DNA of 64,000 nt from JACVRW01 sp963746825 (GTDB lineage: Bacteria; Actinomycetota; Thermoleophilia; Solirubrobacterales; Thermoleophilaceae), in contig CAVVCU010000007.1 of the NCBI GenBank assembly GCA_963746825.1, forward strand, positions 248,001-312,000. Reading direction: 5' to 3'. Under the pieces are notes generated by a model. It worked only from the letters and a program-made list of their open reading frames with translations. It did not search any database and was not told where the DNA came from. Each line of letters opens with the position of its first letter. Position 1 is the first letter of the stretch. Positions 25,372 to 35,120 of this stretch are shown in pieces. Position numbers and translations under genes: made by a program.

Positions 25372-25605
25372 ATGGCCGAGCTCTCGGCTCAGAACCGGAT
25401 TGCGGTAAATGTCGATCGCGCGCTGTGCATCGGCTCGGGCGACTGCGTGGACACTGCACCCGACGTCTTCCAGCTCGACGACGAGGACAAGGCGGTGGTC
25501 GTCGACCCCGACGGCGCTCCTACGGACGACGTGATCGCCGCGGCCGGCAACTGCCCCGTCGCCGCGATCTTCGTGACCGGCGAGGACGGCGACCTGTACC
25601 CCTGA
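25372..25605 (+). CDS. Single-cluster ferredoxin, probably [3Fe-4S]
   Basis: A 77-residue acidic ferredoxin. Cys19 and Cys25 (CIGSGDC) and Cys61 (GNCPVAAI) are the only cysteines. The position that would hold the second ligand of a [4Fe-4S] cluster is Ser22, so a [3Fe-4S] cluster as in P450-associated actinobacterial ferredoxins is expected. No P450 is nearby; the partner may be elsewhere. The ATG follows the upstream stop directly. Confidence 0.9.
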   Translation: MAELSAQNRIAVNVDRALCIGSGDCVDTAPDVFQLDDEDKAVVVDPDGAPTDDVIAAAGNCPVAAIFVTGEDGDLYP

Positions 25606-25612
25606 GCCGCGG

Positions 25613-27146
25613 TCAGCGGCGGTTCACGAACGCGATCATCCGCTGGATCAGCTTGGTCTTGCGCGACGAGTAGGGCAGCATGTGCAGGTCCCTCTTGGGC
25701 GCAAACCGGGTTACGACGAGCGCCTGCTTCTTGGTGTACTTGCGGATGCCCTCGGCGCCGTGGCGCGAGCCCAGCCCCGATGACTTCCAGCCCCCCATCG
25801 GCAGCTCGAGCGTGACGTAGTTGATCTGGGCGTCGTTCACCGTCACCGCGCCGGCCTCGATCCGGCGCGCCAGGCGCTCGCCCTTGGCCACGTCCTTGGT
25901 CCAGACCGACGCCTGGAGCCCGTACTCGGTGTCGTTGGACAGGCGCACGGCCTCCTCCGAGTCCGCGACCTTCATGATCGGCAGCGTCGGGCCGAAGGTC
26001 TCCTGGCGCATGCAGTCCATGCCGTGGTCGACATCGACGAGCACGGTGGGCTCGAAGAAGTGCCCGTTCTCGTCGCGGCGCTCGCCGCCGGTGACCACGC
26101 GAGCTCCCTTCTCGACGGCATCCTTCACGTGCGCCTCGACGATGTCGGACTGCGGCGGGTGGATCATCGCGCCCACGTCGACGCTGCCCGCCTCTCCCGG
26201 AGGGCCCACCCGCAGCTCGCGAACCTTGTCCGTGACCAAGCCGACGAACTCGTCGTAGACGGGCTCCTCCACGTAGACGCGCTCGGTCGAGATGCAGGTC
26301 TGGCCCGTGTTCTGCATCGAGTAGTGAACGGCCGCGTTGGCGGCGCGCTGGAGATCGGCGTCGGCGCAGACGATCATCGGGTCCTTGCCACCCATCTCGA
26401 GCGCGACGGGCGTGAGCGTCTGAGCGGCGCGCGCCATCACCTTCTTGCCGGTGGCGGTCGAGCCGGTGAACATGACGAAGTCGGCCGCGTCGATGAGCGC
26501 CGCGCCGGTCTCCCCGAAGCCGGGCGCCACCTGGTAGACGCCCTTGGGCAGGCCGCACTCGCGCATCATCTCGCCCATCAGCATCGAGGTGAGCGGCGTG
26601 ACCTCGCTGGGCTTGAGGATCACCGCGTTGCCCGCGGCCAGGGCGGGGATCGCGTCGCCGAAGGAGTTGCTGAGCGGGTAGTTCCAGGGGCTGATCACGC
26701 CGACCAGGCCGACCGGCGCGTAGCGGACGGTCAGCTTGCGTCCCTTGACGAATGGCGCAGCCGTCCTGACCTTCTCGTCGGCGAGGAACTTCGGGGCGTT
26801 CTTGGCCCAGAAGCCAAGCGCGCCCGCGGCGTAGTTGACCTCGGCGATGTAGGCCTCGTCCCAGGCCTTGCCGGTCTCCGAGACGATCGTCTGAACGACT
26901 CGGTCGGTGTTGTCGATCATCCACCGCTGGGCCCGCTTGAGCACCGCCGCCCGGCCCTCGAAGCCGAGCGCCTCCCAGCCGGGCTGCGCCGCGCGGGCGC
27001 GGGCCACGAGCTCGCCGAGCTGCTGGCGCGGAGACCACGTCGACGCTGGCGATCACCCGTCCCGTGGCCGGGTTCTCGACCTCGATCTGGTTCGGCGTGG
27101 CGGCGGCGCCGCCGTTGTCCTGCACCTCGGGAATCGCTGTGGCCAC
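25613..27146 (-). pseudogene. Aldehyde dehydrogenase, N-terminal frameshift as read
   Basis: The main body (464 residues, 25613-27007) is a normal NAD(P)-dependent ALDH. It has PWNYPLSNSFGDAIPALAAG, catalytic Glu in LEMGGKDPMIV, Cys in NTGQTCISTERVYV and a C-terminal EAGAVTVND. The true N terminus lies in another frame from GTG 27146, which has AGGAGA before it: IEVENPATGRVIASVDVVS. Removing one G from the GG at 27025-27026 joins it as SAQQLGELVARARAAQPGW. The gene is probably intact in the organism. It is the last gene of an FMO-SDR-ALDH operon, likely oxidising an aldehyde formed by its partners. Confidence 0.85.
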
Positions 27147-27176
27147 GTCTTCTCCTGGTCGAGTTCCCGGCGAACC

Positions 27177-27975
27177 CTAACGCCGCTTCGACCGCCGTCG
27201 CTCACCCAACTTGCGCAGCGGCTCGCCCGCGACCACGGCGTGCCGGCCCGCGAGCGCCGTGGCGCGCGCGACCCATCCGCGCCAGCGCGGGATCACCAGC
27301 ACCAGGCGCTTCGAGTCGATCAGCCCGACCACGGCGTCGGCCACCTCCGCGGCGGAGAGCATCCGGGGCGCCGACCAGATGATCGCCGAGTCGGGCTCGG
27401 CCGCGCGCTCGCTGGTCATGTCGGTGTCGGCGCCGTCGGGGCACACGGCGTGCACGCGGATTGGTAGCCCCGCCGCCCTCAGGTCCCCGGCCAGCGACGC
27501 GGTGAAGCCCAGCACCGCGTGCTTGGTCGCCGCGTACACGGCAAGACCGGGTACCGGCGCCAGCGCGGACAGCGAGGCCAGGTTGATCACGTGCATGTTC
27601 TGGCCGCCGCGCTCGCGCATGGCGCCGATCGCCGCCCGAGAGCCCCAGATCACCCCCATCACGTTCACCTCGGCCAAGCAGGCGCACCTCCTCGTCGCTG
27701 TGCTCCCACACCTTTCGGGTGCGCAGGACGCCCGCGTTGTTGACCCAGACCTCGAGCGGCCCGCGCTCCACGGCTATGCGCGCCGCCTCGCGGTGGGCCT
27801 CCGGGTCGCGCACGTCGAGCCGGGCCGAGAAGCCGCCCACCTCCTCGGCGGTGCGCGCCGCCGCGTCGCCGTCGATGTCGGTGGCCAGAACCGTGTAGCC
27901 GCGCCCCGCCAGGCGCCTGGCGATCTCGCGCCCGAAGCCACGGCCCGCGCCGGTCACGACGGCCACGCCGGGCAT
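27177..27975 (-). pseudogene. SDR family oxidoreductase, frameshifted as read
   Basis: It starts PGVAVVTGAGRGFGREIARR with the NAG motif in VWVNNAGVLRTRKVW. The frame changes after SDEEVRLL. The other frame continues EVNVMGVIWGSRAAIGAMRE, with Ser in VINLASLSALAPV and YAATKHAVLGFT. Removing one A from AA at 27676-27677 restores one protein of about 265 residues with a complete Ser-Tyr-Lys centre. Its ATG lies 2 bp after the FMO stop and its own stop 30 bp before the ALDH start, so the three form an operon. Confidence 0.82.
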
Positions 27976-27977
27976 CT

Positions 27978-29336
27978 CTACGCCGCCCGGGCGGCCTCCC
28001 GCGGCCGCTCGCGTCCGGCGGGCAGCGCGCGCTTCACGCCCTCGCGGCGCTTTCGCTCCTTGCGCAGCAGCCGCATGTACGGGTAGTAGTCGACCTGGAT
28101 GGTGTGCCGGGTCGAGGCGACGTAGCGCTTGCGCATGGCCGCCTCCTCGGTCTCGATCTCGCCCTTCATCGCCTCGGGCTCGGGCAGCGCCGCCCTGCCC
28201 TGCAGGAGGTCGGCCACCCACTCCGCCTGGAGCTCGGCGATCGGCATGATCGCCCCAAGCGGCTGCACCAGCCCGATGAAGTAGAGCCCGGCGGCCTCGG
28301 GATGGACCACGCGGCGGAACAGGGGCACGCGATTGCCCTCCGCCTCCATCACCTCGCCGCGCAGGAAGGGGAACGTGATGCGGTAGCCCGTGCACCACAC
28401 GACGATGTCGATCGCGGCACTGGTGCCGTCGTCGAAATCGACGCGGTCGCTCTCCATGCGCGCGATGTTGGGCTTGGGGGTGATGCGGCCGTGGCCGATG
28501 CGTGCCAGCAGATCGGCGGAGATCGTTGGGTGCGCCTGTCCCAGCTTGTGGTCGGGCTTGGGCAGGCCGTAGTTCTCCATCGGGCCCTGCACGTGCTTGA
28601 GCTCGCGCATGAACAGGGCGCGGGTGACCCAGAAGGGCAGCAGGCTCAGCCACTTCGGGCCGAGCTGGTCGGTGGGTGTGCCGGCGATGTACTTGGGCAG
28701 GACGTGGGCTCCCCGGCGCATGGCCAGGTAGGTCATTTCCGACACGCGCGAGGTCTCCACCGCGATGTCGGTGGCCGAGTTGCCGATGCCGAGCACGAGC
28801 ACGTTCTTGCCCGCGAAGCGCTCGTCGGGCTCGCGGTAGTGGTGGGCGTGGATCTGCTCGCCGGCGAAGCGCTCCTGCCCCGGGAACGGAGGCTCGGGGT
28901 ACTTGGGGTTCCAGTGGTGGCCGTTGGCCACCATGACCGCGTCGTAGACGTTCTCCTCGCCGTCGTCGAGCGTCACCCGCCAGCGCCCCGGGCCCTCGGG
29001 TTCGACGGCCGTGACCTCGGTCCTGAAGCGGATGCGGTCGCGAAAGCGGAAGTGGTCGACGTAGCTGTCGAAGTAGCGGGCTATCTGGCTGTGGTGCGGA
29101 TAGTCCGGATAGTCCGCCGGCATCGGGTAGCTCGCGTACTCCATCATCTGGCGCGAGGTGTTGATGAACAGCGACCGGTAGGCCGACGACATGCCGTTGT
29201 CGTTCTCGTAGCGCCAGTTGCCCCCGACCCCCGAGCCCTTCTCGAAGCAGTCGAAGTCGATGCCGCGCGCGTGCAGCACCTGGCAGGCGGCTATACCCGA
29301 GGAGCCCGCTCCGATGATGCAGACCTTGCCGCCCAC
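27978..29336 (-). CDS. Flavin-containing monooxygenase (FMO-like)
   Basis: A 452-residue FAD/NADPH protein. The FAD motif is VCIIGAGSSGIAACQVL at the N terminus. The FMO identifying region reads FAGEQIHAHHYREPDE. The NADPH motif is VLVLGIGNSATDIAVE, and the C-terminal WCTGYRITFPFL is the FATGY-type motif. It inserts one O2-derived oxygen into a soft nucleophile or a ketone. With the downstream SDR and ALDH it suggests a ketone or alcohol breakdown route. An inverted repeat lies upstream of it. Confidence 0.9.
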   Translation of the reverse strand: MGGKVCIIGAGSSGIAACQVLHARGIDFDCFEKGSGVGGNWRYENDNGMSSAYRSLFINTSRQMMEYASYPMPADYPDYPHHSQIARYFDSYVDHFRFRDRIRFRTEVTAVEPEGPGRWRVTLDDGEENVYDAVMVANGHHWNPKYPEPPFPGQERFAGEQIHAHHYREPDERFAGKNVLVLGIGNSATDIAVETSRVSEMTYLAMRRGAHVLPKYIAGTPTDQLGPKWLSLLPFWVTRALFMRELKHVQGPMENYGLPKPDHKLGQAHPTISADLLARIGHGRITPKPNIARMESDRVDFDDGTSAAIDIVVWCTGYRITFPFLRGEVMEAEGNRVPLFRRVVHPEAAGLYFIGLVQPLGAIMPIAELQAEWVADLLQGRAALPEPEAMKGEIETEEAAMRKRYVASTRHTIQVDYYPYMRLLRKERKRREGVKRALPAGRERPREAARAA

Positions 29337-29359
29337 GAGGGCGAGCGTACCAATCCTGG

Positions 29360-29399
29360 CCGGCTGGCCAGTTTCCGCTGAACCGGCCGATCCAGCCGG
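29360..29399. promoter_or_regulatory. Inverted repeat between dipZ and the FMO gene
   Basis: CCGGCTGG (29360-29367) and CCAGCCGG (29392-29399) are perfect 8-bp arms, with further GGCC-rich symmetry inside. It fills the gap after the dipZ stop and ahead of the FMO start on the minus strand. It could end the dipZ transcript or serve as an FMO operator. No T-rich tract follows. Confidence 0.35.
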
Positions 29400-29400
29400 T

Positions 29401-31122
29401 CTAGCCGAAGGTGAACGCGTACCCGCTCACACCGGTGGGCAGGCGCAGCGTCAGGCGGCGGTCCTCGACCTGGTCGAGCTCGACCAGGCGGTAGAGGCGC
29501 TCGCCGGTCACCGTCACGCGCCCGCCGCGCACGTCGGCGCCCGCCTCCGACGCCGGCACCGGCCGCCCGTCCAGCAGCACCTCCACCTGTCGCGGCAGCT
29601 CGTCCTCGGAGCTCAGCACCAGGAAGACCTTGCGCGCGGTCACGCGCGCGTCGATCTCGGCGCCCGCCACGGCCTCGGCGGCTTCCTTGGTCACGTTCCA
29701 GGTGCCCGACAGCGCGAAGCTCACCGGCGGCAGCTCCTCCACCCCGGGATAGCGCCCCACGCCGGGGCGCAGCGGGCCGGGCAGGAAGCCCTCGGCGCGC
29801 TCGTAGCCGAGGTAGGTCTCCGGTGTGGAGAGGTCGCTCGAGGCCGTCTCCACGCTGGCCCGCGCCGGGGCCCCGAGGCGGTCCCGCCCGGCTTCGGCCA
29901 GCAGCGCGCGGATCGCCGAGTCCGTCTCCTCGTACTTGCCCTCGCCGAAGTGGGCGTAGCGCACGCGGCCGCGCGCGTCGATCAGGTACTTGGCCGGCCA
30001 GTACTGGTTGCCCCACGCCGTCCAGGTGGCGTAGTCGTTGTCCTGCACGACGGGATAGCGCAGCCGGTTCTGGTCGATCGCCTGCTCGACGTTCTCGGAG
30101 TCGCGCTCGAAGGCGAACTCGGGCGTGTGCACCCCCACGATGGTCAGGCCGTTCTTTCGGTAGCTCTCGTCCCACGCGCGCAGGTAGGGCATGGTGCGCA
30201 GGCAGTTGATGCACGTGTAGGTCCAGAAGTCGATCAGCACCACGCGGCCCCTCAGCGCCTTCAGGTCGAGCGGCGCCTGGCCCTCCGTGTTGAACCAGCG
30301 ACCGTCGCCGGCGAAGTCGGGCGCGGTGCCCAGCACGGGAAGGCCCGCCGTCGCGGAGGCCTCCTCGAAGCGTGAGCGCCCACGCAGCTCGGTAAGGCGG
30401 TCCTCCACCGACCCCGAGCGCTCGAGGGCGCGGGTGGGGTTGGTCACGAAGGCGGGGAACTCGTTGGCCAGCGCCGTTTGAAAGCGCACGTCGAGGTCGG
30501 CGGCCACCGCCACCGCCGTGGCCACCATCACGGCGCCGAGCGTCCGCTGCACGAGGGGGCCGCGTCCCGCCGCTCGCAACCGGCCGATCACCTTGCGTCC
30601 CCCGTACGCGATGGCCAGCAGCACCACGGCCGAACCGGCCGCGTAGCCGAGCGCCACCGCCACGAGCTCCCCGGACGCCCCCTGGGTCGCGGAGACCGAG
30701 ACCACCGCGGCCAGGATCGGGCCCGCGCAGGGGGCGTACACGAACCCAAGGCCGCCGCCCACCACCAGTCCCGACCAGAACCCGTCGCCGCGCCCGGACG
30801 GCCCGAAGCGCGCCAGCCGGGTGAGCGGCGCCTCGATGCGCGCCGCCACCGAGGGCACGAGCAGCGACAGCCCGAACACGAGCAACACCACCACGGCAAG
30901 CGTCCGCACCCCGCCGTCGGGCAGGCCCACCCCGTCGATCAGGGACGCCAGCGCGACGATCGCGACGGTGTGGGTGATGGTCAGCCCGAGGATCACCCCG
31001 AGCGGCCTCCGGCGTCCGCCGGTGCCGGCCGAGGCCAGCAATCCCGGCAATACCGGCAGCACGCAGGGCGTGAGCGCGGTGCCCGCGCCGGCCACCACGG
31101 CAAAGAGAACGAGCAGGGTCAT
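29401..31122 (-). CDS. dipZ: DipZ-like thiol-disulfide/cytochrome c biogenesis protein
   Basis: A 573-residue protein. An N-terminal CcdA-like membrane domain (about 1-200) has GTALTPCVLPVLPGLLASAG and YAPCAGPILAAV, whose paired Cys relay electrons across the membrane. A thioredoxin/TlpA-like domain (about 265-400) has FWTYTCINCLRTMPYL with CINC as the redox pair. A beta-rich C-terminal domain typical of DipZ follows (about 430-573). It likely moves reducing power to extracytoplasmic thiols, for cytochrome c maturation or oxidative repair. Confidence 0.9.
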   Translation of the reverse strand: MTLLVLFAVVAGAGTALTPCVLPVLPGLLASAGTGGRRRPLGVILGLTITHTVAIVALASLIDGVGLPDGGVRTLAVVVLLVFGLSLLVPSVAARIEAPLTRLARFGPSGRGDGFWSGLVVGGGLGFVYAPCAGPILAAVVSVSATQGASGELVAVALGYAAGSAVVLLAIAYGGRKVIGRLRAAGRGPLVQRTLGAVMVATAVAVAADLDVRFQTALANEFPAFVTNPTRALERSGSVEDRLTELRGRSRFEEASATAGLPVLGTAPDFAGDGRWFNTEGQAPLDLKALRGRVVLIDFWTYTCINCLRTMPYLRAWDESYRKNGLTIVGVHTPEFAFERDSENVEQAIDQNRLRYPVVQDNDYATWTAWGNQYWPAKYLIDARGRVRYAHFGEGKYEETDSAIRALLAEAGRDRLGAPARASVETASSDLSTPETYLGYERAEGFLPGPLRPGVGRYPGVEELPPVSFALSGTWNVTKEAAEAVAGAEIDARVTARKVFLVLSSEDELPRQVEVLLDGRPVPASEAGADVRGGRVTVTGERLYRLVELDQVEDRRLTLRLPTGVSGYAFTFG

Positions 31123-31181
31123 CCCATCACATCATTCGCCAGAGAGCTTGCGATCGGATGACATTGCCTAGTCTGCGGACC

Positions 31182-32015
31182 ATGCCGACCATCGAAGCCA
31201 ACGGCCAGGAGCTCTACTACGAGGTGCACGGCGAGGGAGAGCCACTGCTGCTCGTGATGGGTCTGGCTGCGGACACCCTGGCGTGGATGCTCCAGGTGCC
31301 CGCCTTCTCGGCTCGCTACAAGACCGTCATCTTCGACAATCGCGACGTCGGCCAGTCGTCCATGGCCGATGGCCCGTACGAGGTCACCGACATGGCGCAG
31401 GACACGCTCGCCCTCGCCGACGCGCTCGACCTGGAGTCCTTCCACCTCGTCGGCGTGTCGATGGGCGGCGCAATCGCCCAGGAGATCGCGCTGGCCGTGC
31501 CGGATCGCGTGCGTACCCTCACGCTCGCGGTGACCTGGCCGCGAGGGGGCGCCTGGGCGGCCAAGCTCAGCGAGCTCTGGAGCGCGCGCGTGGCGAAGAT
31601 GTCGCGTGAGCAGCGGGTCGACGAGCTGATGCTGCTCACCCTGTCCGAGGGCTTCTTCGAGAACGCGGAGGCGGTCGCCTGGCTGCGCGACCTCATGCTG
31701 CAGAACCCCAACCCTCAGCCGGCGGACGCGTTCGCCCGCCAGCTCGACGCGTCGAGTCGCCACGACACGGTCGACCGGCTCGGTGCTCTCGAGGTGCCCA
31801 CCCACGTCATCGGGGCCGAGCACGACGTGCTCGTGCCGGTCTGGAAGTCGGCTCAGCTCGCTGAGCTGATCCCCGGCGCCCGGCTGAGCGTGATCGAGGC
31901 CTGCCCGCACGGCGCGCAGGTCGAGCAGGCCGAGGAGTTCAACCGGCTGGTGCTGGAGTTCCTCGAGGATCAGTCGCGAGACAGCTCGGCCACGGCGTCC
32001 TCGACCGTCTCGTAG
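31182..32015 (+). CDS. Alpha/beta hydrolase
   Basis: A 277-residue alpha/beta hydrolase. The oxyanion region is LLLVMGLAADTLAW, the nucleophile elbow is HLVGVSMGGAIAQEIAL (Ser in GVSMG), Asp is near VIGAEHDVLVP and the catalytic His is in CPHGAQVEQ. ATG 31182 is used because it starts MPTIEANGQELYYE; an upstream in-frame ATG is less natural. Its last 46 bp overlap the convergent STAS gene. The substrate cannot be told. Confidence 0.88.
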   Translation: MPTIEANGQELYYEVHGEGEPLLLVMGLAADTLAWMLQVPAFSARYKTVIFDNRDVGQSSMADGPYEVTDMAQDTLALADALDLESFHLVGVSMGGAIAQEIALAVPDRVRTLTLAVTWPRGGAWAAKLSELWSARVAKMSREQRVDELMLLTLSEGFFENAEAVAWLRDLMLQNPNPQPADAFARQLDASSRHDTVDRLGALEVPTHVIGAEHDVLVPVWKSAQLAELIPGARLSVIEACPHGAQVEQAEEFNRLVLEFLEDQSRDSSATASSTVS

Positions 32016-32326
32016 ATCGGCGCCGCGCGGTCGAACTCCACCAGCTCGAGCACGCGCTGCACGGGCGCGCCGGCCCGAGCCACCACCCGCAGCTCCTGGC
32101 GGCGGCCGTTGAGCTTGCGAGCCAGGCTGAACATCATCGCGATCCCGCTCGAGTCGATGAACTCGAGACGGGTGAGGTCGACCACGAGGGCCCGCGCCGA
32201 CGTCGGCACGGCTTCGGAGATGGCGTCGCCGGTGGACGACGCGCCGACTATGTCGAGCTCGCCCGTCACGTGGGCGACCACGATGTCCTGCGCCCCATCC
32301 TCGATCTCGAGTCCGACCAGGTCCAC
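31970..32326 (-). CDS. STAS domain anti-sigma factor antagonist
   Basis: A 118-residue SpoIIAA/RsbV-like protein. It has VVAHVTGELDIVGASSTGDA and the phosphorylation-site segment LEFIDSSGIAMMFSLARKL with adjacent serines. It would be phosphorylated by an RsbW-type kinase and dephosphorylated by a SpoIIE-type phosphatase, both carried by the gene immediately upstream. In the unphosphorylated state it would sequester an anti-sigma factor. Confidence 0.9.
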   Translation of the reverse strand: MDLVGLEIEDGAQDIVVAHVTGELDIVGASSTGDAISEAVPTSARALVVDLTRLEFIDSSGIAMMFSLARKLNGRRQELRVVARAGAPVQRVLELVEFDRAAPIYETVEDAVAELSRD

Positions 32327-32355
32327 CGACCCCTCCGTTCAGCGTCCGTCCGTGG

Positions 32356-34860
32356 CTATTCCAGCGTCCGCGACAGGCGCACCGTAGTGCCCTGTCCAGT
32401 CGATGTTACGTCGAGTTCGTCCACCAGCGCGCGCATCAGCACCAGGCCGCGTCCGCCTTCGCCGTCGCGAGGGGGCCGCCAGACGCCCCGATCGCGCAGG
32501 GTCAGCTCGACCTTTCGGCCCACCAGGCGGCCGCTGAGCTCGCAGGAAGTGCTTGCCGGGGCACCCGAGTGCTCGATCGCGTTCGTGGCCGCCTCGCCGC
32601 ACGCGGTCACGATCTCGGCCAGCTCGTTGTCGTTGGCGCCGGCGTGGCGAAGCCAGCGCCGCAGGAGCTCGCGCATGGAGGCGAGCGATTCCGGCTGGGG
32701 CGCGAACTCGACGTCGAAGTGGTCGGTCATGGGAACCGTGCGCAGCGCCAGGAGGGCCACGTCGTCGGCCGGCGCGCCGTCGGGAACGAGCGAGCGCAGC
32801 AGCAGGTCACAGAGAGCGTTGGGGTCGCCGCGCTCGCCGTTCACGAGCTTCGCCAGGCGCTCCAGCCCCAGGTCGATGTTCTCGCCCGGGCGCTCGATGA
32901 GACCGTCGGTGTAGAGCACCACCGTCGAGTCGGCATCAACCTCCACCGAGCTCGCGCGGAAGCTGGGAAAGGGGAGCACTCCGAGGGGCACCGAGGTCTC
33001 CCCCTCCAGGAACCGGGGCGGCTCGCTGCCCGTGGCCAGCAGCGGCGGCGGATGGCCGGCGTTCACCCACTCCACCCGGCCCTCTGCGGGGTCGACGACC
33101 ACGAACAGGAGCGTGGCCATCTGGCCCTCCTGCGCCTCGGCCCAGATGAGGCGGTTGAGCCGGCCGACGGCGAGGTCGGGCGTGTGTCCCTCCAGCGCGT
33201 AGGCGCGCAGCGCGCTGCGCAGGCGCCCCACCATCGAGGCTGCGGCCAGGCCCTTCCCGGCTATGTCGCCCATCACCAGGCCGACCCGGCCGCCGGGAAT
33301 GGTGAGCACGTCGTACCAGTCGCCCCCCACCTCGGCCTCCGCCGCGGCGGGGAGATAGCGCGCCGCCACCTCCAGGCCGGGAAGCCCTGGCAGGCGCTCG
33401 GGGAGCAGGCTGCGCTGGAGGGTCTCGGCGATCTTGAGCTCACGTTGGTAGAGGCGCGCGTGATCGATGGCCAGCGCCACGCGGTCGGCGGCCAGCCGCA
33501 GCAGGTTGAGGTCGTCGGAGCTGAACTGACGAGGCGCGGCGGCGCAGACCACCAGCACACCGGTCAGCTCCCCGCCGGCCAGCAGCGGCACGCCGATCAT
33601 CGAGTCGTCCTCGGGGTCGCTCAGGATCGCCTCGCGCCGCTCGGCGACGCGGCCGGCGAAACTCCGGCCCGGGGTGCCTCCCGACGACGCGGCCGGCTCG
33701 AGCTGATCGCGCTCGTCGGCGAGGTAGATGGCGGCGGCGTCCGCCTTGAGCACCGCGTGCAGGCGAGCGGCGAGCACGGGCAGGATCTCGTCGAGCGATC
33801 GGTGGGCGAGCGCGGCGTCCACGAGCTGCTGCATCCCGCTGACCATTCCCGCCACGCGCTCAGCCTCGGCGCGAGCGGCCTGCTCGCGCACCAGCGCCTC
33901 GCGCTCGGCCTCGCGGCGCAGCCGGTCGGTGGAGTCGCGCAGGAAGCCGGCCGCGAACACCTCGCCGCGCACGGTCACCCGCGAGGCCCTCACCTCAGCC
34001 GGGAAGCGACTGCCGTCACGGCGCTGCAGCTCGAGCTCGAGCACGCGCGTGGCATCGGCTTCAGCCGGATCCAGGAGGTTGCGGCGCAGCTGGTCGTTCT
34101 CCTCGCGCAGCTCGGGCGGGATGATCAGCGTGCGCAGGGGCTTGCCCACCGCCTCGGCCGCCGACCAGCCCAGCATGCGCTCGGCCGCCGCGTTCCACGT
34201 GCTGACCACCCCGTCGCGATCGATGGCCACGAAGGCGTCGGGCGCGCTGTCCAGCACGATTCGCGTACGGGCCTCGTTCTGCTGGAGGAGCACCTCGCGC
34301 TCACGGGTGTCGACCCTCTCAGTACGCACCTGTTGCAGCAGCCGAGCGATCAGCAGGCCCGCCACCGTCGGGGTGCCGATCGCGAGCAGCCACCGCACGT
34401 ACGGGCTGGGCAGCTCCCCCGTGGCCAACACGATCACGTAGGCCACCCCGGCGAGCGTGACGTGGGCTATGGCCGCGGAGCGCTCGAGGAAGTAGAACGC
34501 GTAGAGGATCGGCCAGCTGAAGAGCAGCGGGTAGAGAGCCGTCTGACCGGTGAAGTCGTTGGCCAGCGCCACCATCACCGTCCCCGCGGCCAGCGCCACG
34601 TGCAGCTGCCACATGGCGGTCCGGCCGGCCCCGAGCAGCAGGGCAAGGCCCAGCAGCGCCGCGCCCACGCCGATCAGGCCCAGGCCGGTGTCGTCGACCG
34701 AGGCAGCGTGGGGCAGCACGATCGTGAGGCCCGCCATCAGCGCGCCGGCGCAGAACAGGTAGGCGAGCGAACGCGCTCTCAGGCGTTGGCCGAAGAGCTC
34801 GGGGGGGCGGGTCAGAGTCCGCTTCCGCGGGCCGACAGGCGAGCCAGCGCCTCGTGACAC
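32356..34860 (-). CDS. Membrane PAS-GAF-PP2C phosphatase with C-terminal RsbW-like kinase domain
   Basis: About 834 residues. About six membrane helices (about 30-175) are followed by PAS (about 205-330; VVSTWNAAAERMLGWSAAEA), GAF (about 370-520) and a SpoIIE/PP2C domain (about 540-740; VGGDWYDVLTIPGGRVGLVM, LYTDGLIERPGENIDL). A GHKL ATPase domain follows (about 750-834; CGEAATNAIEHSG, GGRGLVLMRALVDEL). Phosphatase and anti-sigma-type kinase in one chain give a self-contained partner-switch controller of the STAS protein encoded next. The start is uncertain; GTG 34860 keeps the first helix intact and overlaps the upstream gene by 49 bp. Confidence 0.88.
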   Translation of the reverse strand: MSRGAGSPVGPRKRTLTRPPELFGQRLRARSLAYLFCAGALMAGLTIVLPHAASVDDTGLGLIGVGAALLGLALLLGAGRTAMWQLHVALAAGTVMVALANDFTGQTALYPLLFSWPILYAFYFLERSAAIAHVTLAGVAYVIVLATGELPSPYVRWLLAIGTPTVAGLLIARLLQQVRTERVDTREREVLLQQNEARTRIVLDSAPDAFVAIDRDGVVSTWNAAAERMLGWSAAEAVGKPLRTLIIPPELREENDQLRRNLLDPAEADATRVLELELQRRDGSRFPAEVRASRVTVRGEVFAAGFLRDSTDRLRREAEREALVREQAARAEAERVAGMVSGMQQLVDAALAHRSLDEILPVLAARLHAVLKADAAAIYLADERDQLEPAASSGGTPGRSFAGRVAERREAILSDPEDDSMIGVPLLAGGELTGVLVVCAAAPRQFSSDDLNLLRLAADRVALAIDHARLYQRELKIAETLQRSLLPERLPGLPGLEVAARYLPAAAEAEVGGDWYDVLTIPGGRVGLVMGDIAGKGLAAASMVGRLRSALRAYALEGHTPDLAVGRLNRLIWAEAQEGQMATLLFVVVDPAEGRVEWVNAGHPPPLLATGSEPPRFLEGETSVPLGVLPFPSFRASSVEVDADSTVVLYTDGLIERPGENIDLGLERLAKLVNGERGDPNALCDLLLRSLVPDGAPADDVALLALRTVPMTDHFDVEFAPQPESLASMRELLRRWLRHAGANDNELAEIVTACGEAATNAIEHSGAPASTSCELSGRLVGRKVELTLRDRGVWRPPRDGEGGRGLVLMRALVDELDVTSTGQGTTVRLSRTLE

Positions 34861-35108
34861 TCCATCACTCGCCGTTTGACCACATCGTCGTCGCCGCGGT
34901 CGTGCACGAGATCCCACGTCTGGTCGGCGGCGTCCCGCGCAGTCTGCGGAGTGGCCTGCGCGCACAGCATGTCCACCAGCTTGAGCTCGAAGTCCTCGAG
35001 CTGGCGCTCCGGCTCGCCGGGCGGCATGCGCGGCAGCGGATCGTTGGTCGCCTGGCGCCACATCTGCGTGGCCATGACCAGGCGGTTGCGCAGCTTCATC
35101 TGGTCCAC
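34812..35108 (-). CDS. Hypothetical protein (98 aa)
   Basis: A charged, predicted mostly helical protein beginning MDQMKLRNRLVMATQMWRQA, with a repeated pattern of acidic and basic residues and one Cys near the centre (VDMLCAQATPQ). No family is recognised. It lies between an M23 peptidase gene and the phosphatase/kinase gene on the same strand and overlaps the latter, so it may be a small partner of that signalling protein. Confidence 0.5.
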   Translation of the reverse strand: MDQMKLRNRLVMATQMWRQATNDPLPRMPPGEPERQLEDFELKLVDMLCAQATPQTARDAADQTWDLVHDRGDDDVVKRRVMECHEALARLSARGSGL

Positions 35109-35120
35109 GAGGGGCGCAGG

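Noticed and set aside
28104..29381. A 425-codon plus-strand frame
   Set aside because: It mirrors the FMO gene and has no domain-like sequence; the minus-strand FMO has all expected motifs.
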